Positions 10,999-21,719 of a stretch of DNA of 64,000 bases are shown one piece after another. The stretch lies in the NCBI GenBank assembly GCA_002049455.2, contig KV918933.1, forward strand, positions 62,001 to 126,000. The letters are read 5' to 3'. Source of the stretch: Porphyra umbilicalis. Lineage: Eukaryota; Rhodophyta; Bangiophyceae; Bangiales; Bangiaceae. The notes beneath the pieces were generated by a model. It saw only the letters and a program-made list of their open reading frames with translations, searched no databases and was not told the origin of the DNA. How positions within the stretch are numbered: position 1 is the stretch's first letter; every line of letters starts with the position of its first letter. The position numbers and the translations under genes were made by a program.

Positions 10999-13900
10999 TG
11001 TATCGAGTGTGTTGCTTTGGTCTCTGTGCCGTAGCTCCATGTGACAGCAGTCCGATACCACGAAAGGTTTTTTTTTTCCTACATTTGTGTCCACGCCCAT
11101 CTCGGTGCACACTGTTGCCAGTGACGCAGCGCACGCATCGGGGCGGCGGCGTCAGAGCCATTCGCAGCCGCGTCCCCCATTAGCTTCACGCCAGGCGCGT
11201 CACAGAGTTGGTCCCCCCCAACCCACCATTGCCCGCCTCTCTCCCCTCCGCACGTCGCACCCCGTCCGCCTTGCCGCCGACAGCGTCACCACACAACGGT
11301 GGCGCCAACAACGGCTGTTGCTGCAGCGGCGGCAGTCCACGCGGTCCTCGCCGCCAGAACTACAGGAGGGCCCGACAGGGCGGTAAAAAAAGCTGTTCCG
11401 CAGAACAGCTGTCTATGGACCATCACCCCCCCCGCCTGTCCGCCCGCCGAGCGGCTGCCGGCCACCACGGCCGCTCCGCCCGGCGGCACCAGCCAGGCTG
11501 CCCGCCGTCCTGAGGGCACGCCGCCCAGGCAGGCTGCCCGCCACGGGAGCGTGCCGCCCAGCCAGGGCGGCCGCCGCGGGAGGGCGCCGCCCAGCCAGTG
11601 CGGCCGCCACGGGAGCGCGCCACCTAGCGAGGCTGCCCGCCGTGCCGAGGGGGCGCCGCCCAGGCAGGGCGCCTGCCGCGGGAGAGCACCATCCAGCCTG
11701 GCTGCTCGCCGTGCCCGGGCGTGCCGCCTACCGAGGCTGCCTGCCGTGCGGGGGCGCGCCGCCTACCGAGGCTGCCCGCCGCGCGGGGGCGCGGCGCCCC
11801 GCCAGACTGCCCGCCGTGCCGCGAGCGCGCCACCCAGCCAGGGCGCCCGCCGCGAGAGCGCGCCGCCTAGCCGGTCTGGCCGCCGTTCCGGGGGCGCGCC
11901 ACCCAGCCAGGGCGCCCGCCGTGCGGTCCGCCACCGTCGCCGACGGTTACTGAGGCTGTCGCCGCGGGCGCGGCCGTGCGCCGCCAACAGCACGCGTGCC
12001 GCATCCGAACGCGTTTGTGCCGCATCGGAACGCGTCTTGTTCGGCCAGCCTAGAATGCAAAAGATCGAACATCATTTATCAGCGTGGGCTTTCAACTTTG
12101 AACCAAACTGAATCCGCATTCTTCGAGCGCAAAGCTTCTTGTTTCGGGAGTGTTGGGATCAGTCGAACGATGCGGTAAAGGAATGGCCCCGCATGACCCA
12201 TGCCAGGCCTGTGTCGTGTGCACAGAGTTCAATGTGCCAGAATACGTACATATCCCTACACATCTCATATCCTACTTTTCGAGCGGGGGGCACCAAGCAA
12301 GCATGTCGATGGTGCCCAGAATGGCAACGTTCATGCTTCACTTATCGAAATAAAGTACCACCCAACTAAATTTATCTCCGAATTTTGTGAGTTTGCTATT
12401 GTGTGTCTCGTGATCATGTTGTGTGCCTGTCGCGTGCTCATTTCCGGAGTCTCGTGTGGATCCTGGCATGGCAAGAGATCCGTTATTTGACACCGAACTT
12501 GCATATCTGTTAAGCCTAACAGACAGGGACGCAAGAAAACAGGCTGATGCTGGCATTACTCACTGTCCAATCGCATGCGAGAATCGTACGCTGTAGCCAA
12601 TGGAGTGCGGAAGTTCTAAAGCATTCAGTTCCAGGGCAGACCAAACAGGCAGGCTCCGCCGCCCGTCCCCGCTGCGCCACGGGCCAACTAGGGGGACGGC
12701 GCGGGGGAGATTTGATCCCCTGTACGCCGACCGTCCTCGGTGCGGCCACCACCGCCACCCTGTGTCGGGTGGCGCCGTCGCCTCTCGCTGGCGGTCCCGA
12801 CCCCACCGGTGGCCTCCCACCGACGCCATTCCCCTCCCCACCGCCACGCCCCGCACCCGCACGACCCTCTCCGCCGTGGCCACCGCCCTGCCGGCAAGTT
12901 CTCTGCTGCTACCCCGCCCCCGACGGCGGTACCCTCTGCGTCCGCGGTGCCTTTTGCCGCCGCACATTCGGCGGCGGCGGCGGCGCGCGCCGCCCTCCTC
13001 CCGACCATGGCGCCGGTGTTGAGGGCACCGGCGACGAGGGGCGCGGCGGCGGCGGCGGTGGCGGCGGTTGTGACGGTCGCGGCGCCACAAGCGCCGCCCC
13101 ACGCGATGGCGTTGCCGGGGGTGCCGCTGCCGTCGGACGCTGCTGCCGGCATCTCAACCGCCGACCCCGCATCGTCGGTGGCGGTGGCGGCAGCGGCGGT
13201 GGCGGTACCTTGTCGGTTGGGGCGGGCCCCCCCCCCACCCCCCCGGCCGCACCTCCTGTTGACAATGACGCCCCCCTCTGTGCGGCTCCAATGGCCTTGC
13301 CTCGTCCTGCGCACCACCGTCCACGCCCCCTGATCTCCGGCTCACGGCCTCACAACAAAGGCGTGCAGATCCCCACCTCCTGGCCTCAGAGCAAGCAGCG
13401 AATTTCTAGTGACCAAATGTCTGCAGGTCCCGTCCCGCTTCGTTTGCGCAGGGGCTCCTGCCCACGACCATCCATTGGATGCTAACGACTTGAACAGCAT
13501 CACCAGGACCAATGACGTGACTTTGAATCAATATTGAGGGACTACGCTAAAGAAAGCCTTGCCCTAATTTACCGAACCAAGTGTGCTGATTCGTTCTTGA
13601 CGTTCTTGAAGCGATCACGGAAGGGGATCTACACTCGTGATTTTGGTCTGTGTTCAGGCATGGACGCTTTTGATTGGACCGGGTCGGTCTCGGGACACAT
13701 TGGAGAACGAACATTTGGATTCGTCCCGAGACCTGCTTTTCGTAAAGACAAAAAGTTTTTTGATATTACGTGCAGGCAGAAATGTTTATTTATTAACGCA
13801 ATTTCGGGCGGAAGGCGTTCCCTGCGGCCAAAGAGCTGTGGCGCACGAGCCTGACGCGCTGCCGCCCACCCGACTTAGCAGAAGGTCGCAGGTGCGGCCG

Positions 13901-15082
13901 CCTGCGACGCGTCCGCCTCCGCGGCGCGTCCCAGCTGATGGCGATGGACGGCGGCTGCGGCGGCCAGCGGCCCCTGTGGCGGGCGTCTACCGCTGTGGTA
14001 CTGCTCCCGGCGACGGCGTCCGTCATGGCGTCCGTCACGGCGGCCGCGGCTGCCGCCCCAACGAGCCGCTGCCGCCGCCGCCGCCGCGGACGACCGCTCG
14101 GAGCCGCCGCCACCTGCGTCTTCAACAACCGCCGCCGCTGACCGCCCGCCGCCGCCAACGCGGCGCGGCGGCGGCCCACAGCTGGCTGGGCACGGCGGGC
14201 GCGCCGTTGGCGCCGCGAACCGCGAACCGCACTGCCCCCTCCCCACCCGGCACGCGGCCCACCGCCCCCACGACGCCATCCCCCGCACCGGCCGGCACCC
14301 ACGACCCCGCCGCACAACGCCACCGCCGCCAAAGATGTGCCGGCCGTCAGCGGCTTGGGAGCGGCGGGCTGGCCGTTGCGGCCGTTTGCAGCTCGCCGAA
14401 CCGCCCCACCGCCCGTGGATAACGCGCCCCCCCCACGCCACGCCCGCCGCCGAACCGACCGCTTGCCCGCCACTGCAACCAACACTCGCCCGCAACCCAC
14501 CGCACCAGGCCTCGCACCCGACAATCCCCCCGCCCCCCCCACGCCCACCACTGCGCCCAACTATCCGCCGCACCCCACCACGACAGCCGCCGCACAGACG
14601 GCACGCCCGACACCGCGCACTCCGCACGCGCGCCGCGCCACACCCAGCTACCCGCCACCTCTGACAGCCCCTCTCTGCCCGCCGCCGCCGACACGGTGCC
14701 AGCCGGCACGGGCTGCTCACGGCGGGCTGGCCGTGGCGGCCGCCCGCCGCCACCGAGCCGACGGCGTCCGCCAGCGGGCCGGCCCTGTTGCAATGGCCGT
14801 TCCAGCTGGCCCGCCGAACGCCGCGACTCACCCCCGCACCCGTCGGGCACCCCCACGCCCCGCAACGCCCACCGGCGCACTCGCCGACACCCGCCCACTA
14901 TCCCCCACCGTGCACTTGTCAAGGACCCACGCACCGCCCACTGCGACGCCACTGAGGCCGGAGCCGGAGTCTCCCGCCGCTCTCGTAGACACGGTCGACG
15001 AAACAGTGTGTTGGAAAAAAAAAATCCCTGCCCAGCGGGGAAAAAAAAAACGTTGTATGCCTCCTCTATCATGTACTACGTG
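10999..15082. other. GC-rich spacer with minisatellite and hairpins; no gene recognised
   Basis: Long frames overlap on every strand at 11.3-12.1, 12.6-13.4 and 13.8-15.0 kb, all in Ala/Pro/Arg-rich low-complexity sequence, and I do not support any as a gene. Visible structure includes a perfect 8-bp inverted repeat AGCTGTTC/GAACAGCT at about 11390-11409, a minisatellite at about 11520-11935, an 11-bp inverted repeat GGTCTCGGGAC/GTCCCGAGACC at 13686-13696 and 13723-13733, and two ten-base A runs at about 15017-15050 just past the transposase 3' end. Confidence 0.4.
11520..11935. repeat. 33-36-bp minisatellite
   Basis: Degenerate 33-bp units (sometimes 36 bp) containing GCGCCGCCCAGCCAGGGCG-like cores run for about 400 bp. 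They encode APPSQGARR-type 11-mers on + and Gly/Arg/Ala repeats on -, which accounts for the open frames. Confidence 0.7.
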
Positions 15083-16621
15083 TTACCCAATGTAAGGGGC
15101 AAGCAGATCGCCTCGGTCCCGGAAGATGTCCGCAGTCAGGTCTTCGCGCAGGCTCTCGCACTCCGCCGGGTTCTGTGTCTCAGCCCACGCGTCAAAGTTG
15201 GCAGCCATGCCGGCGGCGGGCGGGTGAGGGGCCGGATGCAGAGCAGGAGGTGCGTTGCCAGCGGCGTGAATATTGCCCATTGCGGCCGCGACGCCGCCGG
15301 AGCCGTCGGCAGCGGCGCCGCCATGTGCAGGTCCCCCGGCGGCAGCACCACCGACAGCATGCGCCCCACCACTCTGTCCATCCCCGCCATCCGACAGGCC
15401 ACCGGCGTCGCCGTCTACGCCACAGTCAGTTCCACCATCACCCCCCGCCCCACGTCGACGGCGGCTCAAAAAGGTGCTACGACGGCTCTCGACACACATG
15501 TTGTGCAAAATACAGATGGCCTTGTACGTGGTCACCAGTTGCGACACAGAGCGGTAGCGCCCAGGGTGGATCGCAACATGAAAGCGCTTCATCAGGACGC
15601 CAAACAGGCGCTCCACGTCCTTGCGGATGGCCTCTTGGAGGCGGTTGAACGTCGTCTGCTCCTCGGTGGACGGCTTAGGGTGAGGAGAGATCAGGAAAAC
15701 AAAGCGCGGGTAAATCCCGTCGACGAGGTAGTAGGGCCGCGTGCGCGTGTGGCCATTTATCGTATAGGGCTTGTTGCGCGGCGGCCACCGACCGCCAGTA
15801 ACGTCCAGGTACAGCGGCGACTGGTGCAGGACGTTGATGTCGTTCAGACTGGCAGGGGCCCCTACAAAGAGGTGCCACACCCACAGGTCCTCGTCACAAA
15901 CAGCTTCCACAACGATCCCCCGCTTGCCCTTCCGACTCTGATAGGCCCCCGCCATCCCCGTCGGACATTGGTGCCACTCCCAGTGACAACAGTCGAGGGA
16001 GCCGATACACCCGGGCATCCCCCGCTCCTTGTTCCGCTCTATGATCTTGTTCAGCTCGTCCTGGTTGGGTCTGCCCAAGTAGGTAGGTCCCCATCGCTTC
16101 ACAATGAAGTCCATCAGCAACTTGTTCGATGTCGCAATCGTCGTCCGGGACAGTCGCACGTACTCGTCGGCTCGGTCGGCCGCCTCGCCGTAAGCGATAA
16201 CACGAAAAGCAGCCACCACCTTCTGTAGTGGATGCGCTTGCAACTTGCCCGTGGCATTGATCCGCTGTTGAAAAAAGGGCTCGTCCTTGACCGCCATGTA
16301 GACACGCCGGAACATAGCGCGAGGGACACGGAACCGCGTCTCGAAGTCCCGGTTGTCATAGATGGGCGGAAGACCACCGACACCAAAGTAGTTCCGTAGA
16401 ATGCCTTGCAAACCAGCCGCAAAGTCACGGCGCTTGTTGCCGCGGCGCCCGGTAGTAGAGCCGCGATACCTTCATTGTCGGGCAATGCGCTGGGCGCGCG
16501 CGCGTCGGCGTACAGCCATCAGCACGTTGACATGAGCTTGGATAACGGCAGCTACATCCGCGCCGTCGTCCTCAGCTAGCAAGGTCGCAGTGGCTGAAAA
16601 CTCCTCCTCCTCGCCGTCCAT
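15083..16621 (-). pseudogene. PIF/Harbinger transposase (HARBI1-like), one in-frame stop
   Basis: This is the DDE endonuclease that cuts and inserts PIF/Harbinger DNA transposons. From the MDGEEEEFSA start at 16621 the frame has about 513 codons. The core reads GCIGSLDCCHWEWHQCP (first Asp near residue 208), LNDINVLHQSPLY (second Asp near 260) and KDVERLFGVLMKRF (Glu near 337), followed by the family's AICILHNMC end. A basic, Ala/Gly-rich tail follows. A single TGA (16472-16474) separates the first 49 codons from the rest; translation could restart at the Met at 16411, which would lose the first 70 or so codons but keep the whole DDE core. The catalytic residues look intact. I did not find the element's inverted ends. 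The Myb-like gene at 9.7-11.0 kb is a possible partner. Confidence 0.85.
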
Positions 16622-18203
16622 AGCGAGAGCAGGGACGCCGACGACCGGACCCCGTGGGGCGCAGGAAGCGGATGGGGAAAACAACAGGCGCGTGCAGTCC
16701 GGCGTCAAGAGGGAGGAGTGGGGGGGGGGGAGGCGACCGATGCACGCAGCGCCCGTCCCGAGCGAGATCGCGCAGGAGGAGGCAGCCAAGCGTGCACCGA
16801 GGGGTGGGGGGGTGAGATGGAGATGCCGGCGCGCAAGATAGCGACTGGCGCGTGCCGATCGCATCCAGACGGGGAGGAGGGGCGAGTGGGATGGAAAAAA
16901 CGAGCGATGCGGGCGGAGCGCGTGGTCGGTGGGATGAAGGAGGGGGCGCGTTGGCCGTGTTCGCGGGCGTGGTGGGTGGGCGAAAATCGGCGGCGGCGGG
17001 ATGAGTGTGATGACGGCGGTGGGAAAGGGTGGGCGCCCCGTGCCATCCCCTAAATGGCGTGTCCGGCCGACCACTGCGGACAGCCACCCCAGCACACCCC
17101 CCACCGCTGATGCCCGCCGGAATGATCCCCCACCCCCCGTCCCAGGCACGCGCGGCGGGGTGCCCCCCCACCGCCCCCCCCAGGCAGCGCTCGTGCGGGC
17201 CCCTGCCACTGTCGCAGGGTGGCTCGGAGGCCACCCCCTTCCAGATGGCACGGATCGCGGCTCCCGCCATCCAGGGGCGACCGTTCGGGCTCTAGCACCC
17301 CCTCAGGCAGCTCTCAGGGCGCCCCAATCGCTGTGGCACAGCGACCGGCCCAATCTCGCCCCTCCAGGCAGCGCAGTCGACGGCCCCTGCCGCCCTCGCG
17401 CCACGACCTCCCTCCACGTGGGCTCCCAGGGAGGGCCAACGCAGGCACACCATACCCGGCTCGACAGCCCCCCCCCTCTCAGATTGCCCTGTGAGCGATG
17501 CGTGGGAGGCACGCGGACGCAAAAATATCCGACGCGCTTCCCTCTGAGCACGCCGTAACCAAAAAATCTCGCGAGAGCTGTCGGTCCGCTGTGGAGAGGA
17601 GTGGTCCACATCGATAATTTCTCGTTTCTGAAAGATATTGAAAAACCAAGGCTGATCGTGGGCCCACACGTTGCTCGCTTAAGCGTGCTATCTTCTGTAC
17701 TTTTTTGAATCGCTCGACCAATGAGAGAGCATATAAGAATGGGGTCGGCTTGGGACCGACCCCATTTCCGGTCGGGAATGGGGTCGGTCCGGCACAGGCC
17801 CCATTTCTGAAACCAACATATGCTTTGTACTTACGTCATTTGATTCGGTTAAAACGAAGCCTAAATGGGGTCGCAGACGTTCATGCGGGAGCGTAGCGTT
17901 CCGGCCCCATTTCCTTAATATTGAGACACATTTGCGCCACGTTGCGCCACGTTTCGCAAATATGACTTGGGGCCGACGTTGCAGGGTTTGCTCTGATCGT
18001 TTTGCGTACTGGGAGGGTTTGCTCTGATCGTTCTGCGTACTGGGAGGTTGCCTATCATCTGACATTTTATGAATAAACAAACACAGAGAAATAGAGCGTG
18101 GTCGAGCCGTAGCGAAAAAGATGTATTTTTATTAAGCCGATGACGTAGCAGAATATGTTCTGTTAAGAAAAGCGTTGCCTGGCCTCTCTGTTTTTTTCTT
18201 TTA
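16622..18203. other. No gene recognised; inverted-repeat sequence near 17.75 kb
   Basis: The first 600 bp upstream of the transposase are purine/pyrimidine-biased and GC-rich. At 17738-17766 a perfect 11-bp inverted repeat (AATGGGGTCGG/CCGACCCCATT, 7-nt loop) is followed by further AATGGGGTCGG-like words up to about 17910. A ~32-bp segment (TTTGCTCTGATCGTT...) is duplicated in tandem at about 17988-18050. Confidence 0.4.
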
Positions 18204-18602
18204 TTGCTGATCCCCGAATTTTGTCCTGGTGGACAGAGACTGACTTGCGGACCTACTCTCTCCACCACTCAGATACGCCCCTGGGACTGACTTGGTGCGC
18301 CTGATTGCTTACATGTGCCCATCCAGCCTGGAAATCGACATCAGCTCCTCTTTTTTTCTGCACTTCTGGCAAGGAGACAGTAGAAAATCTCAAGATCTCG
18401 CATGGGCAGCTTGCTCCGTGCCAAGAAAATCGGATCAAGGGGCAACAAACAGTGAGGTCTGCTAGATGCAAGGTCCTGGCATCGAATGCGGGCTTTCTAT
18501 TGGCTTTGATGCCTTCTTACTGTCGTTTTCGACCAATAGAATGCTATTATTCACAGTCAGTCTCTGTCTCTGTCCCCCAGGACAAAATTCGGGGATCAGC
18601 AA
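18204..18602. mobile_element. MITE with TTGCTGATCCCC ends and TA target duplication (copy 1)
   Basis: A 399-bp element is bounded by inverted repeats of about 40 bp starting TTGCTGATCCCCGAATTTTG, with TA on both outer sides (18202-18203 and 18603-18604). The TA duplication and lack of coding capacity fit a non-autonomous Tc1/mariner-superfamily MITE. Two further elements with related ends lie at 28655 and 43443, so this is a family. Confidence 0.85.
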
Positions 18603-18604
18603 TA

Positions 18605-19795
18605 CTGCGGCATTGTGTCTCCCATATAGGCCCAAAATCGGGCGGATCGGTGCCCAACACCTGATCTGTAAGCACCCGTTTCTGACCCCGTCAGGGCACA
18701 TTTTCTTGTGCGGATCGTCATCTTTGCGCCTCCTCCCCAACCTCATTCGACTGCTTGAGGCCATACAGCCTGCAGGGTTGCGCCCATCGTAGCGCGTGGT
18801 GACCTTCCTGCTACCAAAAAAACAACCACAAAGTGGCAGACGGCTCGATGCGCTTGTAAACGGTATCTTGAGTGGATGCTTTACTTTCAGTAGTCCGTCT
18901 ACCGGCCCCACACCGCCCGCCTCCCCCCCCCCCTCCACCGCCCATTGACAAAAAGCTGGTGTCTCCCTGTTTTTTGGGGGCCACTGAGGGTGCGCAGACA
19001 CCCTCCACTGTCAAAGAGAACCTCCCCTCGACAAAGGCACAATTCACCTGGCGCCAGGGACGCGATATCAACACCAGTTGCCGCTCTCCTGGTGGGATTG
19101 CCCCCCGATGATGCAGAGTGAAGGACGTGTAGCTTCTTGGTCCTTCGAGCCAATCATCTCCTACCTTCACACAGGACCGGAATGTGCCCCTGCTTGGCCT
19201 ATGCTCAGCCCGAGATGCCAGGTCTGTTTTACTCAGTCGTCTGGACGGCGCAGACTCTAGATTTCTGCCCCTTCTTGCCGTTGACTTGGTCCGAAGCAGG
19301 CAGAAAGGTGACTCCGGGAGCTGCAATCGACTGCTTACAGCCGGATCAGTCTTTAGGCACCCGGCCAGTCATTGGGCAACCTCCCGGTATCGTGCTGAGA
19401 ACTGTCCTGAAGTGGGAGTAAGATCATCCTGAGGATCGTGCTCAGGACTGTCCTGGCGTCGGAGTACAATCATCCTGGGGACCGTCGTCATAGATTGAGT
19501 GAACGAGTGCGCAAGATTGATCTAGATTTCTGCCTCAAGGACTCGATCGTAGATGATAGCCTGGACTACTTCGAGTGACGTCGTGAGGAGGGTCTGACGA
19601 AACCGATCAGAGAGCAAGACCTGCCCATGGAGCGTCGCTCCTGGGCCACGAAACGTGTGCAGAGGGAGCCTCAATGTGACTTGGTAGTCGTGCAACCGAC
19701 ACGCTGTTTCCCGGCGCAGAGGGGATGGGGACTGGGTAAACATGCGTCGGCTCGCACATCGAGAATACTGTGAAGTCCCGAATGCACCCAGTTCC
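18605..19795. other. No gene recognised
   Basis: Frames are short and show no domain. GATCATCCTGRGGA-like words recur near 19415-19475. The third 711-bp-family copy begins at 19796. Confidence 0.35.
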
Positions 19796-20428
19796 CTGGC
19801 CTTTAGGACAGGGTGCTCTCAAACTGTAGTGATGCACACATATACTTAGACCCAGGGACTTGCTCTCCGTTTCAGAGGAGGCAGTCTGCATTCGTGTCCT
19901 CTAGGATCTGAGAGCGTGTCAGTGTGGGAAAGGTCGCGAAGACGCTAAAAGCAAATGAAGTTAAATGGCAGAGAAGGACTGTCCCGCAACCGGGGTCACA
20001 GGGCCCGGACGGCCCCTGCCCCCCTGCCCCCCCCCATCGCCCCAAGTTGCTCCCAGAAACCGCGCGCAGCGACATCCGGGCTTCGACGGGCCCACGATGA
20101 CCCGCGGGCGATCGTGCCTGCGCGCCAGCTTTTGTTGCGGCGGCTTGTCGGCGGTTTCTGACGCCATCGAGCGGCGTGGTTAGAGCGCTTCCTGGCGGAT
20201 TGACGGCCCCTTCCGTGGGTGTCGCGCGACGCCGGCCGGCCGCCGCCGCTGCGGTGGCGGCGGCGGCACCCCTCTCCCCGCCCCACGCGCCCCCCGCCAC
20301 GGCAACGTGACTGTACGTGCCCCCGTGCGCGCTCGAGGCTATGAAGCCGGCCGGCGTGTCCGGTGTCGATGCGTCGCCAAGCGCGCCACCGCCCTGAAGG
20401 CCAGGGTATTGCACGCACGTGCCTGGAG
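19796..20428 (+). repeat. 711-bp dispersed repeat, copy C (shortened)
   Basis: It starts with CTGGCCTTTAGGACAGGG and ends GCACGCACGTGCCTGGA. It is about 80 bp shorter than copies A and E because of internal loss in its middle and is clearly diverged, so it is older. AGTT stands on both sides of the end motifs, which may be chance. Confidence 0.8.
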
Positions 20429-20430
20429 TT

Positions 20431-20645
20431 TGTCAAAATGGCTCATTGAAGCGTTGTGTTGACCATAAAAATCGTTAAACCGGATCATTGAGGAGTCGTG
20501 TTGACCTCCAAACATTGTCGAAACGGCTCATTGAGACGTTGTGTTGACCGTCTAAGTCGTTAAGACGGATCATTGAGGTGTTGTGATGACCGCCAAAAAT
20601 CGTCAAAATGGCTCATTGAGGCGTTTTGTTGACCATCAAAAATCG
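20431..20645. repeat. Dimeric 42/43-bp tandem repeat, five units
   Basis: Five units of alternating 42 and 43 bp contain GCTCATTGAGGCGTTGTGTT-like and GGATCATTGAGG-like cores in strict alternation, giving an ~85-bp higher-order period. It starts directly at the right end of repeat copy C. It is AT-richer than the surroundings and has no coding capacity. Confidence 0.85.
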
Positions 20646-21711
20646 GACTTTCTAGGCATATGATTGGTCGTCAGCTGTGCAAGGGTCTGCAAGGGTCTGT
20701 GCAGGAGGTTGTCGTATGGTTCTGGGTTTTTGTGTTGGTTCTGCTGTCCAAATTACTAATTTATTTAATCAAACTACTAATCATGACGACTGAGAGCAAC
20801 AAATCAGACAGTGGTGGTGAGTGCGGTTCAGAAACTGAGCAACACCACAGTATCACCAATACGACCGAGATGGCGCGATCGGTGGCCAAGAAATAGACAA
20901 AGAGCAGAGGAAATATGAGAGCGAGGCAGAGAAGCAACATCATGACAGTGGGTAAAAAAGACGGTTGGGAGGAGGGGGATCGACGAGGAGTAAAGTTGCC
21001 AAGAAGGGCACGATCACCGAGCACCAACGCCGACGGGGCGAGGGAGGATCAACAGGAAGTAGGGCCGGCGGGGAGGACCGGCGAGAAACACAAAGAAAAG
21101 GGCAACCAGTCAAAAAGAGGGCGAAGGAAGACGAAAAGCAGGGAGGCACAAGCAACAAATGAGAGGAATCGAAAACGTGCAATGAAGATAGCCACGCCGA
21201 CGGGGTGACACCGTTGTGTCGGCCAGTACGGGTCGCGGCTCAGCGTGGGCTCCTGCACTGAGGATTGGCACGCCCGGGTCAGTCACGCGGTGGGGACGGC
21301 AACGGGGAGGTGACAATGCGGCGTAACGCACGAAGGCGGGGGCGACGACACGGCGGGGGCCAAGGTGGTGACAGCAACGTCGGGGGGGAGCGACAGAGAG
21401 CAGCCAAGGAAAGGGAAGGGGGGGCGGGGGCGTAAACGTACGCAGAGCAGTGGTGGAGAACCAACGTGAGGGAGCGAGGCGGTCGGGTACGGGTTGGCCA
21501 GGAAAGGCAATGAGCGGTCGGGTGGGGTGTTGTACCAGGGTGCGTGAAAGGGAGCGTCAATGCACCTTGATCTGCCGCGGCTCTGTGTGTGGGTAGGCTA
21601 CTCAATTCACCCTCCACGACGGAGCCGCTTCCAGTCAGTTCGATGCATCTCCGGGTCAATTGTGAAAATGACCCATGCCAAGGTGGACCAGCGTGCGGAT
21701 CACCCAAGGTG
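20646..21711. other. No gene recognised
   Basis: Short Lys/Arg-rich frames (about 20915-21208, +) show no domain. The segment ends at the hAT target duplication. Confidence 0.35.
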
Positions 21712-21719
21712 ATGACAGG

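Noticed and set aside
11299-12111. Ala/Arg/Pro-rich ORF
   Set aside because: Explained by the 33-bp minisatellite; all frames are open there.
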